Source of the DNA: Platycnemis pennipes
Lineage: Eukaryota; Arthropoda; Insecta; Odonata; Platycnemididae
Direction of reading: 5' to 3'
DNA: 64,000 nt
Assembly: GCA_933228895.1 (NCBI GenBank)
Contig: OW121856.1
Span: forward strand, 112,815,163 to 112,879,162
Position 1 is the first letter of the stretch. Each line of letters starts with the position of its first letter. The notes beneath the pieces are model-generated. The model made no database searches, was not told the DNA's origin, and was given only the letters and a program-made list of their open reading frames with translations. Position numbers and translations under genes: made by a program. Shown here piece by piece: positions 54,396-63,134 of the stretch.

Positions 54396-55609
54396 ATTTT
54401 ACGCACCGAAGAAGCGGAGATCCAAGAATTAAATGATTTTGGGTATCCTTGCCACTTTACAAAATATTCTAAATCGCCAGCCCGCCCCCTACGCTTTAAA
54501 ATTTTTTCAATCTTGTATTCCGTATCGGGGGAAAGGTTAACCCTCACTAACTCTTGCTCATAGAAACTACCCTTTATATCCTCACCGTTCAGATCTTTCA
54601 ACTTGTACGTTGGTATCTCCCTCGACCGATTCACACCCTCAACTTGAAATATTTCGTTGGTATAATTGGGCGTATATCCTTTCGCAAATGGGCGTCGCTC
54701 CTTACTGATTCTGACGTAATCACCCCCTTTAAATTTAACATTTTTGCTAATAAGAGGTTTCCTTGTGCGACTAGCGATTGAGAATGCATTTCTCTCATTC
54801 ACCTCAACAGGCTTAACTCCTAAGCTGGAATGTACGCTATTATTATAACTATTCACCAATTTGGATAATATATCCACGTAATTGTACGTTGAATATCTCG
54901 TAAAATACTTGTACATTTTTGATTTTAGAGTTCGATTGAAACGTTCAACGAGACTGGCCTTTATGTCTGGATTGTTTGTTGTGTAAAACTTTACACCACG
55001 TTTCGACAGGAAATTTTTAAATTTACTATTCACAAATTCACCACCCTTATCGCTTTGAATTTTTAGCGGTTTTCTTTCGCGAAAAATATTATTAAACGCC
55101 TCGACTACCTCCTCTGGGCTCTTTTTCCGTAAAGCTCTTGCCCACGCATACCTCGAAAATAAATCAATCACCGTCAAAATATAACAATGTCCTCTGTTGA
55201 ATTTTTTCAAACTTCGCATATCGTTCAGATCACATTGCCAGCATTCATCAATGTATGATACGATGTAACGATTTCTAGGGAATTTCTTCCTCATCGGTCT
55301 GTGGCGTGTGTATGCGTCTTGAGAATCTAACCACTCGCGTATTGTCTTTCTCGAAATTCCAGTCGCTCGATTTAATTTCTCGACAGTGGAAAAACCCGCA
55401 GAGTGTTCTGGATCATTGTACACCTTCTCGATTATATCGTTATCCACTCGTCTCCGAATTTTTTCGGTTTCCTTGGTCGACTGCTTCGCCTCGGTGTTGC
55501 TCTTGGTGACTTTTCTTTTTCGCTTCGTTCTGACCTCTTTCTTTTTCTTCTCTTTAGCTGTTTCGATAGATTTCCCACCGCGTCTAGTCTTCCCTCTATA
55601 CGTTCCCAT
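54392..55609 (-). CDS. Polinton integrase with chromodomain
   Basis: 405 residues. The basic N-terminus (1-55) is followed by a helix-turn-helix-like region (about 60-95; ATGISRKTIREWLD) and a retroviral-type rve core with D127 (WQCDLNDM), D187 (IQSDKGGEF) and E222 (LVERFNRTLKSK), the DD(35)E triad. A C-terminal region and a chromodomain at about 364-398 (YKIEKILKRR, then YFVKWQGYPKSFNSW) complete it. The enzyme cuts and joins the element ends to chromosomal DNA, which fits the 6-bp duplication. A chromodomain may direct insertion to histone-marked chromatin. All key residues are intact. Its first 178 nt overlap the preceding gene in another frame. Confidence 0.95.
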   Translation of the reverse strand: MGTYRGKTRRGGKSIETAKEKKKKEVRTKRKRKVTKSNTEAKQSTKETEKIRRRVDNDIIEKVYNDPEHSAGFSTVEKLNRATGISRKTIREWLDSQDAYTRHRPMRKKFPRNRYIVSYIDECWQCDLNDMRSLKKFNRGHCYILTVIDLFSRYAWARALRKKSPEEVVEAFNNIFRERKPLKIQSDKGGEFVNSKFKNFLSKRGVKFYTTNNPDIKASLVERFNRTLKSKMYKYFTRYSTYNYVDILSKLVNSYNNSVHSSLGVKPVEVNERNAFSIASRTRKPLISKNVKFKGGDYVRISKERRPFAKGYTPNYTNEIFQVEGVNRSREIPTYKLKDLNGEDIKGSFYEQELVRVNLSPDTEYKIEKILKRRGRAGDLEYFVKWQGYPKSFNSWISASSVRKI

Positions 55610-55941
55610 GTCTTATCCAAATCAGCATTCGCTCGTTTCACATCGGCAAGCGATTTCCTCAGTGCGTGGGTCTCCTCCTCCTCACTGTCCTGTGACCTTC
55701 TATGTGACTGACTCTGACCCAAGGATTTCACTATTGGAATATGAATGGGCGATTTAATCTCGGAAACTGCGTTCAGATATTTATCTAGCACACGCTTGTA
55801 CATGTGCCATTTGTCTACGTCCTTCACACCTCTTTTCACCAAGACGGCTTTCATTTCAACATCTAATGCATTTAATCTCCTCTTCATTTGACCTCGCTCA
55901 AAAGCCTCAGGGTCGACTACGAGCATTTTACGCAAACTCAT
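55432..55941 (-). CDS. Polinton conserved coiled-coil-like protein (169 aa)
   Basis: The N-terminus LRKMLVVDPEAFERGQMKRR and NALDVEMKAVLVKRGVKDVD, then KWHMYKRVLDKYL, resembles a small protein that recurs in Polintons, in which an 'LD-x-EM..IL' helix is followed by a 'KW..Y...L..YL' motif. The middle is charged and likely coiled coil (EEEETHALRKSLADVKRANA), and the C-terminus is strongly basic (KRRKRKRSERSEKEK, PRRSSRPRKPKK). The start overlaps the stop of the preceding gene by ATGA. The last 178 nt overlap the integrase start. Function unknown; nucleic acid or core binding is plausible from charge. Confidence 0.65.
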   Translation of the reverse strand: MSLRKMLVVDPEAFERGQMKRRLNALDVEMKAVLVKRGVKDVDKWHMYKRVLDKYLNAVSEIKSPIHIPIVKSLGQSQSHRRSQDSEEEETHALRKSLADVKRANADLDKTWERIEGRLDAVGNLSKQLKRRKRKRSERSEKEKSPRATPRRSSRPRKPKKFGDEWITI

Positions 55942-56270
55942 TTTCCGCCAATGAGGCTACCAATGACACCACTCAATATGGATCCGAGTAGCATTGGCAG
56001 AAAGCCTCCTTTCTGTACGAGAAGCGCGCGCTTTTTTTTAATGCTAATACCACGCGAAGCCAAGTTTCTCAAAGTATATCGATGCTTGAATAGTTTTCGC
56101 TTTAGCCTATTATTTATCTTATGTCTACGTTCAAGCGTATTCAAACAACATTCGGAGATGGCTTTAATCAACTCCGCATCCGATGCTTTTACTATAGCTG
56201 ATCGCAACTTTGGTTTGGCAGATTTTAGCACATGAAGTAAATGATTATTGTTCTCCAATCTTTTCATCAT
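55938..56270 (-). CDS. Polinton small conserved protein with hydrophobic C-terminus (110 aa)
   Basis: HLLHVLKSAKPKLRSAIVKA and LIKAISECCLNTLERR-type helices are followed by KHRYTLRNLASRGISIKKKR, then LLVQKGGFLPMLLGSILSGV and IGSLIGG. The 'QKGGFL' motif and a hydrophobic glycine-rich tail are features I associate with short Polinton proteins. The tail could be membrane-inserting or membrane-lytic. The start overlaps the ATPase end by 26 nt and the stop overlaps the next ATG by 4 nt. Confidence 0.65.
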   Translation of the reverse strand: MMKRLENNNHLLHVLKSAKPKLRSAIVKASDAELIKAISECCLNTLERRHKINNRLKRKLFKHRYTLRNLASRGISIKKKRALLVQKGGFLPMLLGSILSGVIGSLIGGK

Positions 56271-56952
56271 GCACGGGCATGTAGATTACTGTGACCCTAT
56301 CTTCAGGAAAGATTTTAGTACGGAATCTAAACCTTTCGTCCGTGTCCTGTCCGAGGTCTAGGACCAAATAGCCGAATGGTTCTTGCGTCACCTCTTTATA
56401 TACCCTTTCCAATTCCTGCGATTTTTCAGGATAGACCTGCCGAGCCAAGTGACCGAATTGTAGTCGATCTCTAGGATTTTTAAATGCTACTATATACTTG
56501 GAATTTAGGGATATATTTCTCGCTTGCGGGCTCTGATAGAATATGTTTTGCGTGATTAAGAACACGGAAATGTTAAAATGATGGCTTCCTCTTGTGAACA
56601 ATTTGCATACGTCTTTACTGTACGCTCCCTCACTCATTAGATCATCTAGCACGTACAACGTTGGCACGCCTACGAATTCTTCGAAAGGGGGTATTTCGTT
56701 TCGAAATTGAATTGGTGTACTCGTACGTATTCTTGGTTCACTTCCGCGACTGCAGCACCACACAATCTGATGTATTGAACTATCGATCATGTAAGGTAAA
56801 TTTTTCAAGAATTTCGTCACGAACGTCGTTTTTCCACACCCCGAAGGGCCTGCGCAGATGCAAGTGAAAGGATGTTTCCAGACCAATGTCATGATTGGTA
56901 CTGATCCTATTATAGCGCCTAATGGGTGTTTATAAGTATCAAAAATCTTCAT
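56245..56952 (-). CDS. Polinton genome-packaging ATPase (A32/FtsK-HerA type)
   Basis: A 235-aa protein is predicted from the ATG at 56952 (MKIFDTYKHPLG). A longer frame reaches 57048 but lies mostly inside the polymerase gene. The Walker A motif GPSGCGKT is at residues 35-42. Walker B is LYVLDD with D103/D104. After it come a sensor-like region HFNISVFLITQNIFYQS and ARNISLNSKYIVAFKNPRDR, typical of the poxvirus A32-like packaging ATPases found in Polintons. The enzyme should pump DNA into the capsid. Its ATG overlaps the polymerase stop by 14 nt. Confidence 0.9.
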   Translation of the reverse strand: MKIFDTYKHPLGAIIGSVPIMTLVWKHPFTCICAGPSGCGKTTFVTKFLKNLPYMIDSSIHQIVWCCSRGSEPRIRTSTPIQFRNEIPPFEEFVGVPTLYVLDDLMSEGAYSKDVCKLFTRGSHHFNISVFLITQNIFYQSPQARNISLNSKYIVAFKNPRDRLQFGHLARQVYPEKSQELERVYKEVTQEPFGYLVLDLGQDTDERFRFRTKIFPEDRVTVIYMPVHDEKIGEQ

Positions 56953-59900
56953 TACCAAACGCCTCGCTATGCGTTCTCTTTCGCGGAATTTTGTAATGAC
57001 CCCAAGCCATAGTATTAATCCCATCCTCGCAAATGTATCTTTTGTCATCGCTTGCGTTTAGCGTGACTTTGTTCATTTGTACCGTGTACAATTCATGCTT
57101 ATTACTTCGAATGACTGTCATCCTTCTGAATTCTGTGGAATTTTCATGCAGGCAACGAACGTAGTCGTTGAATTTTAGACATTTATCTTTGACAGATTTG
57201 GTTATACCCTTGGCTTTCTTTTTTTCCTTTCCACCCTCGACCTTGAAGGAATATAGTTTGCTTCTCAGACCTACGAAATGAGTCATAATTAAAGAATTAC
57301 ATTCGTCTTTAAATTTCCCAATGACCCTTTTGTTCTTCTCAGAGTAGCAAGGGTGAGACTTTGGGTAATTTGATGTATCAAACGCATCCAGGTTGCTTAA
57401 TATGTCCTCATTAATGTCATTTGTGTAAATTTGGTAAATAAACGAATCGGTATCGCTGTAGGAAAGGGAGATGTTCTTACCGTATTTTGGCAACATTGTC
57501 TGATAGTGAAAGTCATACATTAATGTCTTGCTGAGGTCTAAAACACAGAAACCTATGTATATCGGTTTGTTCATTTTGATAGTCGCCTTTCGCATGTGAA
57601 CGGCCACCAGAGACTCGTTGAAAATCGTTCTGTCCAAAAATGTCGATTTATTGATTAACTTTTGTAATTTTTTTTCGTCAGTCACTAATTGCATATTAAT
57701 TCTTTTTCGCACATTCTCCATCGTCTTGCCAAATACGGAATTATTCATGAGCTTGAAGAAGTCTTTTTGGAAGTCATTAGTGGCTAATTGCCTTCGATTA
57801 GTGTTCAAGTCAATATATGTCTTTAACCAAGGGGATTGACTAAATTCGATGATTCTATGTACCTTTTTCATAACAAGTCCAAGGGAAAGAGCCTGCTTGA
57901 GGTTGACATAGTGAATAACGTATTTAGTCCGACCCTCGAGCGTGGTAATTAACTTTTTATGTTTTCCACCGGGTGGGACTCGGTTTTCCGGACAAAGCGG
58001 GAAATCGGAATGACTATCGTGAAGAGACTGCGGATACTCGAGATCAACTTCCAAAATATATCCCTTTTCGTTTTCATTTGAAATTTTAGCGACCTCAAAA
58101 TTTGAAATTTCCATAGGGGAGAGCCATCGAAAATTTGCATATGGGAGTGGCTGGGAGAGCGCCCAACCATAGAGATTATTCGCATCAAGATAGGTAATAA
58201 AGTTAGACTCAGCTTCGGGATCATAATTTTCCAAATATTTATTATTTGCCTCGCAATATCTTTTGCAGCATTGTGATATTCCCCCGCGAATACCTGCCTC
58301 AAACATCAGGAGCATGTCGTAATCTGTTAAAAGTTCCAACTCAATTTCTGTATGCTTCAGCATAGCATCAAAAGCTAACCCCGGAGCAGTGTAATACCAC
58401 GCAGGGTCAAGCTTGTATGCATCAAAACAAACGTCTCTGAAATTCTCGAAGACGTCGGCTAGAAGTGTGACGTCACTTATAAGATAGACATCACTATAAT
58501 CCCCCAATGTTTGGCATTCGAATGATGCCCAAACGTTAGAAGCGTGAGCGTAATCTTCCTCTGAAATATCGTCGCCTGTGAGCCGATTATGAAATTTTTC
58601 TCTATCCGGAAGTGAGGTTTCATCTAATCGTTCCAGTGAATCAGTGTAGTCGTATGGATAAACACCCTTTCGTGTAACCAAATGTGTCATCTCGTTGAAT
58701 GTTTGCTGGGTGTATTTAAAAGTCTTCAGATTTGAGACCAAGGACGCCAGAGAAGCAGACATGAACCGATACGTATCGATAAACCGAATGTTAAAATTGT
58801 CATCGACAGACTTTGCGAATGTAATGTACTTTTCCTCGGAATTTGGTATTACGAATATTCTCCTCTCGTCATAATCTAACTCGCGGACAATGAAATGACC
58901 ATCGTATGATGAAAGATTGTGGATGAAGACTGGTAAGAAATTCGGCATTCTATACTGCATGTTACAAAACTGATGCGCTGCACCCCTAAATCGTCCTGTC
59001 AAGTGATCGTGATCTCTCACGCGATCCTCGTTAAGTTGTTTCCCGCAAATGTGACAATCCACTGTCTCCTGAAACACGCTCTCCTCTTCGGGAGTGAGGG
59101 GGTTCATGGGGACGGTATCTTTATACAAAGCACGTATTTTATCCGCCTCTTCTTTCATTCGCTCGATAAATACACGCGCTGCGTTCGGTCCTCGATATAA
59201 CTGAGGCCTTTGGCATCCGTCAGGTGTGATTACCATATAGCAGAAGCTAAATGGTGTGTGTTTTTGTATCACGTTCGTGTAGGACGCATGTGAAGAGGGT
59301 TCACAAGTGCTCACATTTTCGAGAAGGCATTCAAAGTCAACGTATATGACGTAATCTACTCGAAGGGAATAATTAACGTGAGTGAATTTTAAAATGCTAT
59401 CACTCTCGTCCGGCATTACAATTTTACTCGGTTTCCCCACCCCTTTGCATAACTCCTGATGTTCTTCGAGTTTGGTCTCATCGTAGTAGTGTGTGAGGCA
59501 GCGTTTGCAAATATGTATTCTATGAGTGCGTGTAATTTGCGAGCGAATCAATCTATTAAAATTTTTGATCCAGCAAAAGTGTGAAGTTTCATCGTTTGTA
59601 ACAAAAAGCAAATCTCTATGATCTTCTAGCTCTAGATCGACAACTTTCATCGGGTAAATCTCATTTTTGTCTGTTAGACCAAAAACGTTTATCGAAATAT
59701 TGTTTGCTCGCTCAAATTTGGGGATATCTTTCAATTCTACAGGATATTCTATACAGTTCCAATTATAACCCATACGAAACGCTTGCGTATTATACTTGCA
59801 AACCCTTTGAGGATTATTATCAATATTCTTTGCCCAAACAGCGTACTTGAAGCAGTATATATCCTCATTTTGCACGTTAATTACAGCTTCAATGTTTTTG

Positions 59901-60604
59901 ATTTTAGGTGGTAGCTCTATATACGTCGATCCTCGAAAAGGCGTATATTTATTAATTCGCAATTCTAATCCGATTACATTAGCAAGGCTCCATCCGGACC
60001 CCTTTGCTTGGAATTCCGACTTCTCCTTGAGCAATTTTGAAAAAGCCTCGTTCAATACTTCCCCCATATTATCCGCAGATAAGAGACGTCTATTGTTTGT
60101 CTTGAAAGATGCATCCAATTCCTCTCTCTCACCTTTATGAAATTTACAAATTAAAATAAGATTAAATTTAATCGATTTTTTTGCAATTACCTGTTCTAGT
60201 AATTTCTCGGCTACCTGTTCTTTAATGTCGTCGAGGAAAGAAATTACGTCCCCACCTTTATCCTCCTCTGGAGTGATCCAGAACGTTTGAAGTCTAGATC
60301 GGATAGCAGATTCCACCTCAATAAAGCCTCGACCTAGTTGGTTCGTCACCTTCTGTCTGTGCAAATTCGTATTTTCGTGTTGTAAAGCCTCATCTGTGTT
60401 GTAGTACACTTCGCAATAATTACAAAATTTTCTACCCTTTACCTCGTCTAGCGCCTCTTTCATCCGTGTGAAGGTTTCCATATCATTTATAACATCATTA
60501 TCAAAAACAACACGTCGATGAATGTTCATGATTGCCTGTTCTAGTTCCTGTGAGGTGAACTGACGAGAATTGAAATTATTTAAAATTTCTGCGATTGAAT
60601 GCAT
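56939..60604 (-). CDS. Polinton protein-primed DNA polymerase B
   Basis: 1,221 residues. A C2H2-like finger near the N-terminus (C61, C64, H76, H82) is followed by a long variable region. The exonuclease motifs are VIYVDFECLL (D423/E425), IHNLSSYDGHF (D568) and YLISDVTLLAD (D711). An insert with CHIC (517-520), RDHDHLTGRFRGAAHQFCN is characteristic of these enzymes. Polymerase motifs are A, YLDANNLYGWAL (D807); B, KLMNNSVFGK (951-960); and C, YSDTDSF (D1051/D1053). A TPR-like block (LHDSHSDFPLCPENR) lies between A and B, as in protein-primed enzymes. It replicates the linear element, and proofreading residues are intact. It is the first gene of the minus train, with a TATA box and leader intron upstream. 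Confidence 0.95.
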   Translation of the reverse strand: MHSIAEILNNFNSRQFTSQELEQAIMNIHRRVVFDNDVINDMETFTRMKEALDEVKGRKFCNYCEVYYNTDEALQHENTNLHRQKVTNQLGRGFIEVESAIRSRLQTFWITPEEDKGGDVISFLDDIKEQVAEKLLEQVIAKKSIKFNLILICKFHKGEREELDASFKTNNRRLLSADNMGEVLNEAFSKLLKEKSEFQAKGSGWSLANVIGLELRINKYTPFRGSTYIELPPKIKNIEAVINVQNEDIYCFKYAVWAKNIDNNPQRVCKYNTQAFRMGYNWNCIEYPVELKDIPKFERANNISINVFGLTDKNEIYPMKVVDLELEDHRDLLFVTNDETSHFCWIKNFNRLIRSQITRTHRIHICKRCLTHYYDETKLEEHQELCKGVGKPSKIVMPDESDSILKFTHVNYSLRVDYVIYVDFECLLENVSTCEPSSHASYTNVIQKHTPFSFCYMVITPDGCQRPQLYRGPNAARVFIERMKEEADKIRALYKDTVPMNPLTPEEESVFQETVDCHICGKQLNEDRVRDHDHLTGRFRGAAHQFCNMQYRMPNFLPVFIHNLSSYDGHFIVRELDYDERRIFVIPNSEEKYITFAKSVDDNFNIRFIDTYRFMSASLASLVSNLKTFKYTQQTFNEMTHLVTRKGVYPYDYTDSLERLDETSLPDREKFHNRLTGDDISEEDYAHASNVWASFECQTLGDYSDVYLISDVTLLADVFENFRDVCFDAYKLDPAWYYTAPGLAFDAMLKHTEIELELLTDYDMLLMFEAGIRGGISQCCKRYCEANNKYLENYDPEAESNFITYLDANNLYGWALSQPLPYANFRWLSPMEISNFEVAKISNENEKGYILEVDLEYPQSLHDSHSDFPLCPENRVPPGGKHKKLITTLEGRTKYVIHYVNLKQALSLGLVMKKVHRIIEFSQSPWLKTYIDLNTNRRQLATNDFQKDFFKLMNNSVFGKTMENVRKRINMQLVTDEKKLQKLINKSTFLDRTIFNESLVAVHMRKATIKMNKPIYIGFCVLDLSKTLMYDFHYQTMLPKYGKNISLSYSDTDSFIYQIYTNDINEDILSNLDAFDTSNYPKSHPCYSEKNKRVIGKFKDECNSLIMTHFVGLRSKLYSFKVEGGKEKKKAKGITKSVKDKCLKFNDYVRCLHENSTEFRRMTVIRSNKHELYTVQMNKVTLNASDDKRYICEDGINTMAWGHYKIPRKRTHSEAFGNEDF

Positions 60605-60634
60605 GTTTTTTGTAAGGTAGCGGAAAAGTGGGTG

Positions 60635-60720
60635 CTGTAAAGATAATCGATACCGCGAATAAGTCTATCCAAATATATTTTAAAAGATTAAAATCGAAAC
60701 AAAAAATGTTTTTTACTCAC
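60635..60720 (-). other. Predicted 5'-leader intron of the polymerase transcript
   Basis: On the minus strand the donor ACA|GTGAGT begins at 60720 and the acceptor TTTACAG ends at 60635, 31 nt before the polymerase ATG. The 86-nt interval is AT-rich. Prediction from splice consensus only. Confidence 0.45.
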
Positions 60721-60827
60721 TGTGAATGTCTGTAGATGGTGATGAAGATGATGAAAGCTTCTGTGGAATTCTTCCGAATCTCTCGAAATCTCGATGGGAA
60801 ATGGAAAATGTTCTCTCCACCGTAGAG

Positions 60828-60834
60828 TTTTATA
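60828..60834 (-). promoter_or_regulatory. TATA box of the polymerase gene train
   Basis: TATAAAA on the minus strand, about 110 nt before the predicted leader intron donor, in a 720-bp intergenic region between divergent genes. Confidence 0.5.
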
Positions 60835-61257
60835 GATAAATTAGTTTACTCAGTGTATCTCGCGTACGGGTAGCGATTGGAACTTGTTCCCATGAACGAC
60901 GACTATGAACTAACCGAGGTGTGTGCGGTCTTGCCTAGCAGAAAGATCTAGGTCTAATGCCTTTCACTTCTCGCTTCAGTAGAAGTCGAAGGTGGGGGAA
61001 AAAATATGCGCTGACGAAGCGAGTATCTAAGGTGAACACGACCTCTATAGTAACCTCTATATGAGTCATCCTAGATATACGTATGTAGGTCGTGGTGTGG
61101 GGGGAGAACTCAAATGCAATTGCTATAATGATGAAGGTGAACCTTAGTCGGATGACTGTTAGCCATCCTTTCACTCCATCACCGGCCGCACGCAACGAGG
61201 TGTGTTGTATTGAACTAAAAAAACCTTACAATGAAGTCGGCATCCATTTCCTTGTTC

Positions 61258-61265
61258 ATATAAAT
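61258..61265 (+). promoter_or_regulatory. TATA box of the zinc-ribbon-like gene
   Basis: TATAAATA lies 58 nt before the ATG at 61323. This makes that ATG, rather than the upstream in-frame ATG at 61092, the likely start. Confidence 0.4.
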
Positions 61266-61322
61266 ACATCAAATGTACTCAATCCTATACTTCATTTTCC
61301 CATGTGCTTTGAAAGCTCTACT

Positions 61323-62168
61323 ATGACTCGTTTTATACGTTTAAACCGATCACAGTTTACTGAAGTAAATGCTTCTGCATATGCTCTACATAATATTCAG
61401 AAATATTTTAGTTTCATCGGTTTACCACCCCTTTATACTCTATGTCTGAGAGTCGTGGCATCATGCTTGGAAAGAAAAACGGATACATATAAACTCAGTC
61501 TTCCGCAGACAGTGTGTACCGATTTAGTATATTATATAGAATGTAATAGGAAAATCCTATGGAAACGGTGTTTGGGGGCTTTGTCAGATGATTCCATGTT
61601 AGATTATGAATTGGAGATTAATAATATTGAGTTTAATTTTAATACGCGTCTAACACCATACGCATATCAAATTTTGCTGGATAGACCTTTTGATTTTCTT
61701 TATGATATGCAGTCTTATATAGGAAGCCCATTTCACATGGTGTTGATGCACTATAGTTTTAGTTCAAAGTATACGGCAGCTACATTTTGTTTGAAGTGTG
61801 CATCATCAATTAGACCGTTTAAACCCTTTAGCGTATATCTATATATACATCACACGGTTTTAAATGTAATCGAGACGGAATCTGTGATTCAGCGGAGTGA
61901 TTATTGGTGCTCTAACTGTGTTAGGACGCCTCTGTTTGCATTGATTGATAAGTCGGACTGTTCATCTACATTTACCAGACATGAAAGTTCGTCGTCAGAA
62001 GATGATTCGTCCTCTGACTCAAGGGAATCGTATACGTTCGCCTTCAATACTCATAAAAGGCGCAAGAATTATTCTAATTATCTAGAGTATCACCGTGCCT
62101 TGAAGCGGAAACGAGTGGGTTCTTATTTTTCCTCGGACACCTTTCTAGATTCAGATTCTGAAGGATAA
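61323..62168 (+). CDS. Polinton hypothetical protein with C2C2 ribbon and acidic-Ser/basic tail
   Basis: 281 residues from ATG 61323 (MTRFIRLNRSQF); the frame is open upstream to 61092, but a TATA box lies between. A helical N-terminal part has LPPLYTLCLRVVASCLERK, then YYIECNRKILWKRCL. Two Cys pairs follow, CLKC and CSNC, 40 residues apart, as in a zinc ribbon. The C-terminus is Ser/Asp/Glu-rich (ESSSSEDDSSSDSRE) followed by KRRK and LKRKR, like a nuclear regulatory protein. It is divergent from the polymerase across a shared intergenic region. I do not recognise the family; a transcription or host-interaction role is only a guess. Confidence 0.6.
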   Translation: MTRFIRLNRSQFTEVNASAYALHNIQKYFSFIGLPPLYTLCLRVVASCLERKTDTYKLSLPQTVCTDLVYYIECNRKILWKRCLGALSDDSMLDYELEINNIEFNFNTRLTPYAYQILLDRPFDFLYDMQSYIGSPFHMVLMHYSFSSKYTAATFCLKCASSIRPFKPFSVYLYIHHTVLNVIETESVIQRSDYWCSNCVRTPLFALIDKSDCSSTFTRHESSSSEDDSSSDSRESYTFAFNTHKRRKNYSNYLEYHRALKRKRVGSYFSSDTFLDSDSEG

Positions 62169-62223
62169 TGCTGGTAAGTAAACTAACCTTCCTTGGTGAA
62201 TCAAAGGTTTCTTTCACTTAATT

Positions 62224-62234
62224 CAGTATATAAG
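62224..62234 (+). promoter_or_regulatory. TATA promoter of the dUTPase leader (CAGTATATAAG)
   Basis: Identical 11-mer to 48168-48178. A start site about 25-30 bp downstream would fall at the beginning of the repetitive leader. Confidence 0.6.
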
Positions 62235-62329
62235 AGCTCGTTTTGTTGGGAGATATTCACTCGCATCTGCAGATCGACTCGTCTCCTGCACCATCGCACC
62301 GTCTTCACCAGCTCTTTCCGCCGTTAACT

Positions 62330-62530
62330 CACGTCGTAAGCTCACCAGCTCTTTTCGTCATCAACTCCTGTCGTCAGCTAACCAGCTCTTCTCGTCATCA
62401 ACTCCTGTCATCAGCTCCTGTCGTCAGCTCCTGTCGTCAGCTCAGCAGCTCTTCTCACCGTCAACTCTATTAGTCCACCAGCTTTTCCCGCCATCAACTC
62501 TCTTCGTTAGCTCACCAGATCTTCTCGCTG
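62330..62530 (+). repeat. Repetitive leader (CAGCTC..GTCATCAACTCCTGTC units)
   Basis: Imperfect tandem units of about 38 bp with CACCAGCTCTT(C/T)TCGTCATCAA and CTCCTGTCGTCAGCT, plus short CAGCTCCTGTCGT repeats. It lies within the predicted untranslated first exon; the open frame across it is low in complexity and not taken as a gene. Confidence 0.6.
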
Positions 62531-62552
62531 TTAGCTCTATCTCCTCCATCAA

Positions 62553-62669
62553 GTGAGTATACTTTTCGTCTAAAATTTAGTGCTTCTTATAGCATTTTAT
62601 CATTAATATTATAACTAGCATGAACTAAAATCTCATTTCTTCTGTTTTCCTTCGACATAAATGCTGTAG
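62553..62669 (+). other. Predicted 5'-leader intron before the dUTPase
   Basis: Donor CAA|GTGAGT at 62553 and acceptor TGCTGTAG at 62669, one base before the dUTPase ATG. 117 nt, AT-rich. Another acceptor (TTCTTTTCTAG at 63188) lies one base before the next gene's ATG, so the same leader could be spliced to either gene. Confidence 0.5.
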
Positions 62670-62670
62670 A

Positions 62671-63102
62671 ATGCTTGTTGCTATCAAGAAATTACATCCG
62701 CTTGCAATCATTCCTGAATCTAGTTATGACTGTTCGGCTGGATATGATATTGCTGCTATTCAGGATGATGTTATTCCTAAAAGGGGGCGTTGTCTTGTGA
62801 GAACTGGATTATCTCTTGAGATCCCAAAGGGGTTTTATGGAAGATTAGCGTCTCGGTCGGGTTTATCATTAAAATTTGGAATTGAGGTGGGCGCTGGGGT
62901 AGTCGATGGAAATTATAGAGGGGAAATTAAAGTACTCCTTTATAATCATAGCAACGAGGATTTTATAGTAAACAGGGGGGATCGGATATGTCAAATTATA
63001 TTTGAACATATTGCTACAGACGTCATTTTTGTTGCGACCAATGACCACTTTTCACCAACTAGTCGAGGTGTGAGTGGATTTGGCAGTTCAGATACTAATT
63101 AA
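62671..63102 (+). CDS. dut: dUTPase (trimeric type)
   Basis: 143 residues with all five trimeric dUTPase motifs: 1, SAGYDIAA; 2, GRLASRSGLSLK; 3, GAGVVDGNYRGEIKVLLYN with the catalytic Asp; 4, RGDRICQIIF; 5, SRGVSGFGSSD, where the usual terminal Thr-Gly is Ser-Asp. The enzyme hydrolyses dUTP to dUMP and keeps uracil out of replicating DNA. The length is normal for the family. It starts one base after a splice acceptor and is followed by AATAAA at about 63137. In a Polinton this is accessory cargo and should support PolB in cells with low nucleotide pools. Confidence 0.93.
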   Translation: MLVAIKKLHPLAIIPESSYDCSAGYDIAAIQDDVIPKRGRCLVRTGLSLEIPKGFYGRLASRSGLSLKFGIEVGAGVVDGNYRGEIKVLLYNHSNEDFIVNRGDRICQIIFEHIATDVIFVATNDHFSPTSRGVSGFGSSDTN

Positions 63103-63134
63103 GGTAGTGATACTTTTTATGATATGTAACTTTA

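Noticed and set aside
57618..60140. Several plus frames inside the polymerase gene
   Set aside because: Antisense shadows of a strongly conserved PolB.
62243..62473. 76-codon plus frame rich in Ser/Leu/Gln
   Set aside because: Lies in the repetitive leader between a TATA box and a splice donor; low complexity and no family resemblance.
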